Below are positions 41,441-56,470 of a stretch of 64,000 bases of DNA, in pieces. A program made the translations under genes and the position numbers. Within the stretch, counting starts at the first letter, position 1; the number at the start of each line of letters is the position of its first letter. Under the pieces are notes generated by a model that ran no database searches, was not told where the DNA came from, and worked only from the letters and a program-made list of their open reading frames with translations. Source of the stretch: Siniperca chuatsi (Eukaryota; Chordata; Actinopteri; Centrarchiformes; Sinipercidae); NCBI RefSeq assembly GCF_020085105.1, contig NC_058045.1:17842333-17906332 (forward strand). The letters run 5' to 3'.

Positions 41441-44400
41441 ATGGCAGTTATTAGCGAAGGTAACCTGAAGAAAATGCTAAAGGTAAGCCTGCTGCTGAAC
41501 TGTTGAGGCACTTGCTGGCCAACAGTAACGTTAGCAAGTAAGCTAATGTTACCGATACCAAACATGTCACTATAAGTTAGCGTTAGCAGGTCAACATTTC
41601 CTGGAATTGGTAACGTTAATGCTTAATAGACGGCCCGTTTTGCTTCCCGAGTTTAAAACGTTTACATTAACATTAATGTTTACTTAAACAGTTGGTTTTG
41701 TTATAAAGGATCACTAACACTAATGTGAAGCATTTAGGCAAGATCCCTCGTGCAAGTCCTGTGTTGCGTTTTACAATCTAGCATAGCTATGTAGCCAACA
41801 TCACGAATATGTTTTTAAACCACCATAGCTAGTTTTGTATATGGCTGTTTTACAAATTTCGTTTTTACAACAATGATCCCACATGCTAATGAGAAAATAC
41901 CACTTTGTTGAGTATTTGTAACGTTACTTGTGTTAAGTATAAATTATTTATGTTTCTCAAGGCAGGACAGAATTTCTTTAAGGCAAATTACAAGCTTATT
42001 AATGTAAGAATTTGATTTACAGATAAAACATAAGCATTTTGTGTGTTCAATTGTTGTGTTCTTAACAATTGATCACAATTATGTAACCAGTGTAATTTGG
42101 AATTTCAAATGTTTGAAACAAATATTACAGATGCCATCGGATTTTATACAGGATCAGTATAAAAATTAATAATTCAGATAGGCTGTAGTTCCAAGTGTAA
42201 GTCTGACATCTGTGAACCAATCTGGGTAGATCTGGGAGTGATAGCAAGTTCAAGCCCTGAGTGTTGACTTTGATGGTGAGTTGTCTCTGTCAATATACAA
42301 ACATACATGACTTTTTCTCCTCCTCTGCTTTCTTTGTCATTGTTCAGCAATACAAATACAGAGATCTGACAGTTCGTGAGATAACCAATGTCATCTCCCA
42401 GTACAAGGACTTGAAGCCAGTTATGGATGCTTATGGTAAGTTGAATGATCTCCTGTTTTTGACTGTCTTGTCTCAGTTGTATACTGTATGTTTGGAATAT
42501 GGTATATATCTAACTTGTTTTGCTAGTTGACATGGGATCTTCTTGTATTTCAGTGTTTAATGATGGCTCCACAAGAGACCTGATGAGCTTGACGGGAACT
42601 GTTCCAGTGAGCTACAGAGGTAAAGAATGTTCTTTCTAAATCTGAAAGACTGGAGCATAGAAAGTTGAGTGTCAGATTCTGTTTAGTTTTGCTTATTCGC
42701 TCACCTACTCTTTCTCTCTTGTGTGCTCACTCTAGCTTGCTCTATTTATCTTGCACTTTTTTTAAACCAAACTTGTCATCCGTAGGATTGAGTAGAGTAG
42801 GTAGCAAATGGGAACATGCCTCCTTTTGTCAGCTGAACGGAGACAGAGAGAGAATCTGCCTGAACCAAAACACATTCAATTTCAGAACAAGCATGTGTAC
42901 TTGCAAACAAACTGCATCTTGTATTGTACTACTCCATGTCCTTGATCTGCCAGTTTTCTGGCATCATGGCTTTAATTTACTTTTAAGAAATGGAACATAT
43001 CTTCAAACAGAACACCTTATAGTGAGCTTCAAGCGAAACCCATAGTTTCTCAGCTTTGGGGTTGGGATTGCTAACATACATTCCCATCTTGGTTGCAGAA
43101 GATTTTTAGATTGTAAAATGTATATTTGTTTGATATTACAGTATTTTGTAATTGCAGTTCACTTCATGTAGAGGGCCCCTGTGCTCCTGAAAACAGAATG
43201 CAAGTGTGCCTCAAAATAACAAAGTTTGTCAAGTGTAAAGGGTGGAGTGATGAAAATGTTGAGATATTGTAACATTGTCTGTGTGTGTGTGTGTGTGTGT
43301 GTTTCCTGTAGGCAATGTCTATAACATCCCAGTGTGTCTGTGGTTGCTGGACACTTATCCCTACAACCCTCCCATATGTTTTGTCAAACCCACAAGTGCC
43401 ATGATGATCAAAACTGGCAAGCACATCGATGCCAACGGCAAGATCTATCTGCCTTATCTACATGAGTGGAAGCATGTAAGTGTGAGGTCTTTAATCAGTA
43501 TTTTTAATTATAGACTGTTTATTTAGGTAATGACAATATTTGGAATGTGTAAAATGTAAAAACATAGATTGACCATGGATTAAAAATAAATAAATACAAA
43601 AGCATTACATAAGAAGATTTGAGGTTTAGCCGCAGCAGTGACATTTTTGAAATCTATAGAAGGTGGCTCTAACATACAACACTACGTACAGTATAACAGT
43701 AAGTTAAACTGCAGTTCTCTGGAATATTCTGGATGTCTATGACTACTAGTCATTCAGCACAAAATGGCACTATCATGAGGGCCATACATGTAACTGTGGC
43801 ACTTGATAATATTTGAACATTGGCTTGCCTATTGATCATTTGAAATAATATTCTGCATTTGTTCTGCATTTTTACAGCCTCAGTCAGACCTGTATGGTCT
43901 GATTCAGGTGATGATTGTGGTGTTTGGAGAGGAGCCTCCTGTGTTTTCTCGCCCAACCACACAAGCCCCCTACCAAGCCTTCCAAGCAGCTGGACCCCCT
44001 AACCGTGAGTGACATACATTTTTGTTGTAAACAGGGTAATCTAAGTGGCCATGGTGTTGTCTGAAAGTGTCAGAAGAGCAGGATGATCCACAGACTGTTT
44101 TCATAAAAAGGGATATTGAAATCAAAGTATGTACATACCGAACACCTCTCAGTACACTGAAAGGTGTTTCTCATATTTTGGCCACCCCATTTATATCAAT
44201 GATGGGAGACTAAATATTAGAAACACCTTTGTATTGTAAAAAACAATACAGTTCATAAACACCACAAACGGCAGCTTCCAAAATGTCCATAAAGTTGATT
44301 ACACACCTAAGAAACATTATAACCTTTGTTAAGGTAGGATTAATTGCAGGGCTTAAACTGCTTTAGCTTTAGGTAGGTGTACCTAATAAACTGGCAACTG

Positions 44401-47400
44401 AGTGTAGTATATCCCAATAAATTGATTAAATACAATTTTTTCTGATTTCATGAATTTTTCTTCTAATCCATTTTCAAAGTGATTTTTTTACAATGTGTAT
44501 TGCCATAAGTTGACAGTTGACCAGTTCAGAACTGGTTTTTAATTGTAATTTCACATTTTGCCTAAAAGGTAACAAAATTAAACATACTCAGCTCCTCAAA
44601 TTATTACAAATAAAATAACAAAACAAAACATTTTCAGATCTTGTCCTAACTTCTCACTTTAGCAAGAATGTTAAACAGATATGTTACCTGCCACAACACC
44701 GAGTTTAGCATAGCCATACATGATCTCTTGTGTATGCATTTGAGATTTTTAATTCAATGTAATTGAGGATTTTCTTTTCTGTAAGAAGTGGTCTCTCTTG
44801 TTGTAATATGTTTTTTGTGATAGATTATGTACCCATGGTACTTTTCCATTGAAAATGTGTTTCAAGTAGGTCATCCATGTACTGTGTAAAATCAATAATC
44901 TCGTATTGTCAGGGAACACAGCATTTTCATACTGTTGCAGTGGTTTAGCTAATTTAACACCAGAATTTCAGGAATCATCTTCAATATATCATCTCAGTGG
45001 AAGGTTTGTATTATTAGTGATGTACTGTATATTGGTACACTTGCCTTATTTTTGTGTCATGTTTTAAGTGATGCATTTATTTCCTTAAGCACCAGATGGA
45101 GCTCATATACCACTACAGCACACCATGGAAATATTAAAGTGAATGTGTCTCTGTGAAAATGAGAGAAATAAAGAATAGTTTGCCTTGCATGTCCTCAAAT
45201 TTGATTGTTTTACCATCTCTCTGTACCTCAGCTTCCTACATGCCTGGCATGCCTGCGGTCTCACCCTACGGCCCAAATCCTAACCCAGGGTAAGATGTTT
45301 GCTAAGCAGTTCTCAACCCTCTCCCCCAGCCAACACATGTATACTGTATTTCTCAACAAACCTGTCCAGACATGTTTGTTTTAACAAAACTTTGTACAAC
45401 TTCAGTTACATTTATAGCTAAAGGTTAAAGATAGATGGGGAAAAAAAAGGGAAATATAAAGCATTAGCTCTTTGTTATTTGCAGAGGTTATCCAGGATAC
45501 CAGTACCCAGGGGGCAACTCTTACCCAGCCACTGGTGGACCTGCACACTACCCCACCCAGACTCCAGTTTCCACAGTGGGTATGTATCACATTTAGTATC
45601 CGGGGTACTTTATTTCTCTTCCTCATGGGTACATTTGAAAGTTTAAAATTAGCACAGGTTCCAAACTTTTTTACAAATGGCACAAGCACAGCAAGATACA
45701 GGTGAATATGGTCACTCAGAAATTGTTATTGTCTCCTTTTTGTATTAATATTACAATACAGTGATTCAGTACTTAGCAAATGCTTAATTCACCCCTCAAA
45801 AACAATACATTTCCTCCTTTCCATGGTTTTTAGTTAACCCTGAATTAAGACACTTGACCTTTTGACTCAGACGCTCTCACCCTCTTTGTGACTTTGGTGG
45901 GGCGCTGAGCCACCAATGAAAGGTTGTTAGTGTAACTGGAGTGGGGAGCATTAAAGGCCAAAGGATAGGATGGACCTGAAGGGAAAGGGACCGTCCCCCT
46001 TCCAGCCCTCACACCCTCAACCTCAGAAGCACACAACGCTATTTTTAGGATGGGAACAGTAACTCCACACAAAGACAGACCTATGATCAGGGGACCCATC
46101 TGCTCTCCCAACATCAGTTTGCACCTGTGAAATGCTGGTCAAGGACCAGCATACAGGAGAAGCTTTAGCTGTCTCCTATATTTAGTAAAGGAGAAGAAAT
46201 GGGTTTGCCCATAGACTACTCAGATCTCAGGCTGAATCAACTCTGACATTTGTAGTGCTGACTCCAGACTGCACATGAGGTGGTCTTGACTCTCAAGACA
46301 TCCATCAGGAGTGGTGGTAACTAAGTACATTTACTCAAGTTCTTAAGTACAATTTTGACACACTTGTACTTTACTTGAGTAATTCTGTTTTCTGCTACTT
46401 TATACTTCTACTTCACTACACTTCAGAGGGAAATATTGTACTTTTTACTCCACTACATTTATTTGATAACTTAAGTTACTAGTTACTTTTTACATTAAAA
46501 AAACACATGATATATGATATGATGCAGTACCGTATTACTAATCTACTCAGTAGTATACAAAGTATCTAATATTGGCATTGATGCACTACAATATTAAAAT
46601 GCTCTTACATGTATTTGTTAACGATAAAAACAGAATAGTATAATATTCTATAATAACATAACACTTTGAAAGGAGCCATTCTGCATAATGAGTACTTGTA
46701 TTTTTGATAATTTAAGTACATTTTACTGATAATACTTCTTTACTTGAATTCAGGACTTTAACTTGTACTGGAGTATTATTAGACTGGTATTTCTAATTTT
46801 ACTTAAGTAAAGGATCTTCTTCCACCACTGTCCATCAGTTTCTTTTCACTTCCATAACCTGGTATTTGTCAGCTTTTAAGGCTTAAGCTTGTGATAGTGT
46901 TTTATTGACTGGTATGTCTGATATTTTATTATTTTGGTCATTCCCATGTACATAAACATTAGAACAAAATATTGGAAACACCTGAAGCATACAATTGTAC
47001 TAACTTTATGAACACTAACAGTAATTCAATGAAATATATATGGCAAAAAATATATTAAATATATAGAAAACCTGTCAATGTTACACAATCCAATAAAACA
47101 CCACCAGAAACCATAGCCATAAAGGTATTGTTTACTGCTGGAATGTCCTATTGGATTGCATTATTACATTATACTGGAGTCCCCTTTTTTTCTAGTAACT
47201 GAGTATAAAATTGTTAAAATGTGTCATAAGCATCCTACTTCTGTTTTCACAACCACATACTTTGCAGCGGCACTCTGATGATGATGCTTGTCATCTTGGA
47301 TACCACTCAAGCTTTAACCTAAATGAATGAGCGTCTAATGTCAGCTAATTACTGACATGTGATAAATTAAAGGAAAATCTTAAATATATGAGTGGAGAAA

Positions 47401-49032
47401 CATAACAAGAGGCAGATGCTTCAATACAGAGCATGGGGTGGGGGGATCACTGAATGGTTTCAGTGTGGAAATGATGTGAATCATATGCTGTGCCATTCAT
47501 TCACAATTACCAGATCTCAGCCCATTTGAACACCTATGGGAGATTTTGGAGCAAAGTTTTAAACAACACGCTCATAGTCATGCTCGTGGTCATCCCTCTT
47601 GTAGAGCTCCAGAAAGAGGAAATATGCCAAAAAGCAGTGAAGCTGTTGTGGAGGCTTATAGTGACCACTTTACAAATACACTTAATGCTGGTTTTTCCTG
47701 TCATTTGTTACCCATCTGTTTAGCTCATCTGGCCTTGATGCCGGTGATGTCTCTGTGGTGCTTCTTTCCATTGGCTCTAGATACCTGGGATACTAGCACA
47801 TGTTTTCTAGTTCAATATTGACCAATACTTCATATATTTAGTGGCTTGTCAGGAGGTACGGGGTCGTACATGCATAACAATTCCACATTGAACAACTGTG
47901 ACATGAGGATCCCCTCACTTTGATTTCTTCCTGCTGCTTCCTACATCTGTATAAAGAAAAAGGGTATGAACGTACTGTGAAATATGGTCAGTTAATCCTT
48001 TATGTTGATATATATAATATAGGATATTGTTTGAATCTTAAAGGGTTTTTGCCAGCTGTTATTTTTTCTTTCTTCTGTTCACTGTCTCTCATCACTTCTT
48101 AACCTCTTCCTCTTAAGGTCCGAGCAGAGATGGCACCATTGGTGAGGACACCATCCGCGCATCTCTGATTTCAGCTGTGAGTGATAAGCTTCGCTGGAGG
48201 ATGAAGGAGGAGATGGACAGAGCTCAGGCGGAGCTGGACGCCCTGAAGCGAACAGAGGAGGATCTGAAGAAAGGACATCAGAAATTGGAGGAGATGGTCT
48301 CAAGACTGGACCAGGAAGTGGTGAGAGATCGTCCTCTTATTCAATCTGTATTTTTTCTGTCCTTTACTGTTTTATTCTCTCTTATACCGTTATTTTTCCA
48401 TAATAACCAAAATAAAATGGTTGTAATCATTATGTTTCCACTAGACTGAGGTTGACAGGAATATTGAACTGTTGAAGAGAAAGGATGAGGAGCTGAGTGA
48501 GGCCTTGGAGAAGATGGAGAACCAGTCAGAGAACAATGACATTGATGACGTCATTGTACCCACAGCTCCGCTGTACAAACAGATCCTGAACCTATATGCT
48601 GAAGAAAATGCAATTGAGGACACCATCTTCTACCTGGGAGAGGCCCTCCGCAGGGGCGTCATAGACCTGGAGGTTTTTCTCAAGGTGACCACATCAACAC
48701 AACTGCCACTAATGCACAACATAATAATACCTACTCAGCCGGCGGCTTCTGCTGTCAGCAGCAGCAGCTTCAGTCCGCCGTCTGTGTCTACACATGATGT
48801 GTTCAGGCACAGTATTGAGTGTAGGTCACACATTTTGGCATCGCTCAGATCCCAACACGCAATCACTTTAATTACAAAACAGAAGAAAATAGACTTGAAG
48901 CGTAAAAATACGCTTTGGGTCTGTGTAGACAGTTGTATGGATTAAAATAAGAAGTGTATCTTTTCTGTCAGAAGGATGAATGAAAAACGTGGCTGAAACG
49001 CTTCCTGTGTAGACACGCCTTAATAGTTACAG

Positions 49033-49073
<41 letters not shown>

Positions 49074-49209
49074 TCCTCTGTGGTTTTAGCCTAATGGACC
49101 TCTTATTCTTTTGTTACAGCATGTACGACTTCTGTCCAGGAAGCAGTTCCAGCTTCGTGCCCTCATGCAGAAAGCCCGCAAGACTGCCGGCCTTAGTGAC
49201 CTCTACTGA
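41441..49209 (+). CDS. tsg101: ESCRT-I subunit TSG101
   Basis: Ten exons: 41441-41482, 42348-42435, 42554-42619, 43312-43475, 43878-44004, 45232-45289, 45485-45579, 48118-48320, 48445-48684 and 49120-49209, giving 390 residues, the length of human TSG101. Order: N-terminal UEV domain ([62 protein letters not shown]), a proline/tyrosine/glycine-rich linker (exons 5-7), a coiled coil (exons 8 and 9, [20 protein letters not shown]) and the steadiness box ([40 protein letters not shown]). The internal PTAP before LYKQ is kept. It recruits ubiquitylated cargo and PTAP-bearing partners to ESCRT-I on endosomes. The PTAP-pocket residues (human Y63, Y68, M95, S143) are intact. Zebrafish has two tsg101 genes; which one this is cannot be told from the window. 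Confidence 0.97.
43281..43302 (+). repeat. (GT)n tract before tsg101 exon 4
   Basis: A GT run of 22 bases ends nine bases before the acceptor AG at 43310-43311 (TTTCCTGTAG). Confidence 0.85.
44150..44407 (-). repeat. Dispersed fish repeat in tsg101 intron 5
   Basis: The right part reads GTGTACCTAATAAACTGGCA followed by ACTGAGTGTAG, with TAACCTTTGTTAAGGTAGGA, CTTTAGGTAGGTG and TTTCTCATATTTTGGCCACCC further left. The order fits, on the minus strand, a DNA-transposon-like repeat common in teleosts (starting with a TTTATTAGGTACACC motif), from memory. Ends and class are unresolved. Confidence 0.45.
46309..46830. mobile_element. Non-autonomous hAT-type element in tsg101 intron 7
   Basis: The termini are GAGTGGTGG at 46309 and CCACCACTG ending at 46830, imperfect inverted repeats of CAGTGGTGG. 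The 8-base duplication TCCATCAG is exact on both sides (46301-46308 and 46831-46838), which marks hAT-type insertion. The interior (TACATTTACTCAAGTTCTTA, TACTCCACTACATTTATTTG) is the well-known fish repeat rich in ACTTAAGTA and has no coding capacity. The exact duplication suggests fairly recent insertion, though the interior is AT-rich and variable. Confidence 0.75.
46957..47726 (+). mobile_element. Tc1/mariner-like element remnant in tsg101 intron 7
   Basis: Near 47510-47580 the plus strand encodes [20 protein letters not shown], matching the end of Tc1-type transposases around the third catalytic acidic residue (usually NPIEHLW). It then resembles the common tail, GCAGTGAAGCTGTTGTGGAG to TTTGTTACCCATCTG, ending near 47722. 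A weakly matching opposite end (ACAAAATATTGGAAACACC) lies near 46973. Most of the transposase is missing, so this is a dead deletion derivative. The boundaries are approximate. Confidence 0.5.
49037..49070 (+). repeat. (AC)n microsatellite in tsg101 intron 9
   Basis: An uninterrupted AC run of about 34 bases, 50 bases upstream of the last tsg101 exon. Confidence 0.9.
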
Positions 49210-50520
49210 CCCACACTGGCTACCTGGAAACATTCATATCTCCGTGCTCTCTTACCCTCTTCTCTTCCTCCTCTGTTTTATTCTCTTTTTAATGTCTTCT
49301 TGTAGTTCAAACAGCTGCCCTCTTTTTAATCTCTATGAAATCTGTTCTTGTGAGACAGAAATCTGAACAGGAACGACAGAGAATCCTTAAAAATACAACA
49401 TTTATGAAGAATTGGACTGTCTTGTTTAGCACAAAGAAATTTAAAACTGTTCTACTAGGACATCATTTGTATTTTGATCTGACCAAATACTTCTTTGAGA
49501 TCATTATGCATTGACAGTCATGGCCTATTTGCAAGACATGACACCATTACTTTTGTGTCCCAATATTAAATAAAAAACACTGTGACTACATTGTGAAGCA
49601 GGTACTGTAGTTGACACAAAAAGATGCTTAACACACATGCCATATTGGTAAAAGTGAGGTGCGAGTCTATTCTGTGTTTTCCCTGAGTGTTTGTGGTGTA
49701 TCTGGGTTTTTGCACACTCGGTTAGTGTGTTGACCTGTATATGTTGCACTGCAGGGTAGCCCACAGGTTCTGTTAGCAATCCCTTTGCCAGACAAAGTCA
49801 TTTGGCTAGTAAGCACAAATCGTTAGGGGCTAGTAGAGAGGGGCTTTGTAGAGAGCCCCATATGTCCACGCCCTTCATAATGAAAAGGTTAGGCTATGAT
49901 ATAAATAACCAGAGCAACCTTTCAGGAAGGAAACGGGTCTGGGTCATGTTCAGTAGCCATGAAGTCAAAGTGATCGCTTTTCATACAGTAGAGGAGATGA
50001 TGAACATGGACCTGAACTGTTTCTTCACTGTCTTGTTCTAGTCTGTTAATGAGCCACTTGTCCACACTTTGTTTTTCCCTGTTCTGTGTGTATCTCCTTA
50101 CAATGGTGTGAGTGAGGGTCTTTCATTTTATGTCAGCTGCTCAGGTCTACCCTCCAGTCTGACTGCATTTACCAGTCAATTATGTACATTGGTTGTTTTA
50201 CTCTGTACAGTGTCTCTGTTTAAGGTGGACGGCAGTCTTAACATACTTTATTCTAAGGTATTACAACGGAAATTCTTCTTGTGAATAAAGCCGGAGTGTA
50301 CAAGGATACAAAAAGAACTATACTAATCACAAAGTTAACTTATGTAAAGTTTGCAAACAGGTCTCATTTAAATTAGCCTTTTACTAAATGCACTTTGAAT
50401 TGTATGATAGAATATTTACTGTTATTTTTTTCTTTTTTCCAATTCAACCATAGACCACCTGTTCTTTTATATCTGTAGATTTATGTAAATCAGTACAAAT
50501 AAAATACATCTGATTTAATG
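49210..50520 (+). other. tsg101: tsg101 3'UTR region with alternative poly(A) signals
   Basis: AATAAA hexamers lie at 49569, 50284 and 50498. The first would give a 3'UTR of about 380 bases and the last about 1.3 kb. No other gene is seen. Confidence 0.5.
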
Positions 50521-50664
50521 GTTCATCTCTTTGTGATCATTTCATTTCAAGTATTATTTCATTATGTAGTTTTCATAATAGTTGGGTTATTAATCAAAGA
50601 AAAGTAACATCTAATAGTGTTTTCTCTGTTGTACACCTGTTGGACCAACTCAAACCACAGAAAG

Positions 50665-51180
50665 TGTGATCGAAATTCTTGAGAGCTGGTCAACTCTTTT
50701 GATGAAGAAGGTTTCAGGAAAGTCAGGATGTCTTAAGCAGAAGTATTTATTGAAGCTTGGCTGATGAGAACGGCAAAAGCAATACAAAATGAAGACACAA
50801 GGTAGTGCCAAAACCAAATCAGAAGGATACTCCCTGGTGGGGAGTATTTAACCCCCGACTAGACCTACTGAGATTCAAATATGTGTCCAAATAGGGTTAT
50901 ACTTCACCCAGCTACATATGTGTGAATATTCTATTGGATCCTAAACAGGAGGCTATGCTTACTTAAGTTAACCTAAGTCATGTGTGTCATTCAAGTCACA
51001 TGCAGTTCTTTCTAATTGGAGACAGTCAGCCAGTCTGTTGAGTCAGAGTACAGCATATTTCCTCCGACCTTGGTCTCCTGGGGAAACGGAGACAGCTCAG
51101 CCTAATCAGGACAGCTGCACTGACCAGTCATCTCAGAGACTTACCTTACCTTTAGCCTAAGGAAGGAAAATTCCTTCACA
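50665..51180 (-). mobile_element. Solo LTR of a retrovirus-like element
   Basis: A 516-bp unit, read on the minus strand, begins TGTGAAGG and ends GATCACA, giving a TG...CA boundary with a short terminal inverted repeat. It is flanked by an exact 5-base duplication, GAAAG (50660-50664 and 51181-51185). It carries a TATA-like TTAAATA and an AATAAA in the positions expected of an LTR. No internal coding region is attached, so it is a solo LTR left by recombination. The 5-base duplication fits a gypsy/ERV-type integrase. The intact duplication suggests moderate age at most. Confidence 0.7.
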
Positions 51181-51516
51181 GAAAGTACTTAACATTTATG
51201 TACTAGCTGTAATTAAGTGTTTTTGTAATTCAGTAAATGCTGATCAAACACTTTTAAATACTAGTATTTGTCAGCAGGTGCAGCAGTATTTACCTAGGTG
51301 TATTTGTTCACCTTGCCATGATGTCACATATAGAAGCTAGTGACCACATTTTGATCTCCTGCATAAAAACCTCTTATCTGCCTCATGTGTTGACCCATAG
51401 CACAAGAGGCGCACCTGAGTCATCTGCCGTAAACACATACAAATTGCCTTTTGCTAGGTTGGATGACAAACACAGGAAAGGACAAAAGGACAGACTTGTA
51501 TCATTATCCTGGCAGG

Positions 51517-51522
51517 TTTATT
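51517..51522 (-). terminator. Candidate poly(A) signal of ldha
   Basis: AATAAA on the minus strand about 1.1 kb past the ldha stop codon. It implies that the ldha 3'UTR runs through 51.5-52.65 kb, where no other exon is seen. Confidence 0.4.
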
Positions 51523-52651
51523 TGAAATTACGGCAAATAAAAATCAGTATCCAGCTGCCATGACAGGTACAGTTCCTCAGTGAGTCAGGTGATTAATAGA
51601 CCATATCTAATATAACATTAATACCTAAACAGATTTTAACAGTATTAACAGTTATAAATAACACCATAATATTTCTCTTGATGTCCTTTTTTCCCCAGCC
51701 AGGTGGAGTGAAATAAATACAAAACCTTTTGAGGGTATTTCGAGTGCGCAAACAAACAACACTTTCAGGATTGTTACCTTGTTTTGATTCATAACCTGAC
51801 CCTTGGTCATGATTGTAGCTGACTCTTTCCCACTGGCTCTCTGTTATCTATTTGCTGAGTTAAATTATGGCAAGTCACCTCGGTGGCAACCCCTTTAATT
51901 CTCTCAGATGTAAACTGTTGCTTCTTGCCAGTTTTTTTTTTTAAACCTTGCCTTCTAAATAGTTTTTCTGTCAGTGCACTTGTGGTTCGGTTTGTTTACA
52001 AAGGCTTCAATGCCAACCAGTAGATGTAGCATTGCTTTTCTCAAATGATAAGGTACTTTGGTATCAATGGATTTTGGCCCAGTGATATATGCAGCAGTGT
52101 TGTTATGACTGTAGGTGGATAGGAAGCCCTCCTCATAGAGAATGGAATGTCTCCATTATACTCCAAATAAAAAATAAACAGAGATTACCAAGTGGAAAAA
52201 AACAACTTGCAACAATCACAGAATACGAACTACGAACAAGGAGTGTACAGAAGCAGCAACCGCACACAGTAACATACAGTACATAGAATTTATACGCTCA
52301 ATATAAGGTCTTACTTTTCTTGTGTAGGCAAGACAACAAATAGATACCCCCTCTCTCCAACACAGGCTAAGCTCAAAGGCTGTAGGTATGAGTTGTGTTT
52401 GCGAGAATTCAGTTATGGAGGGAGGAGGATGGGTGGGAGGCATCAAAGGAAAATTACACCTATGTGTGAATATCTGAAAATAACATCTAGCTTCCACTGG
52501 TTTAGCTACAAACACTTGGCCTTTTTAGATATTCAGAGGTTTCATTCGGCCGTTGCCATGAGGGACACAGGAGGTACGGTAGGAGGGAGTCAACCACACA
52601 GTGTTGTACGTGGTTTTGAGAGTGGATTGGTGAATTCAAAAGGAGTGCTCT

Positions 52652-56470
<3,819 letters not shown>

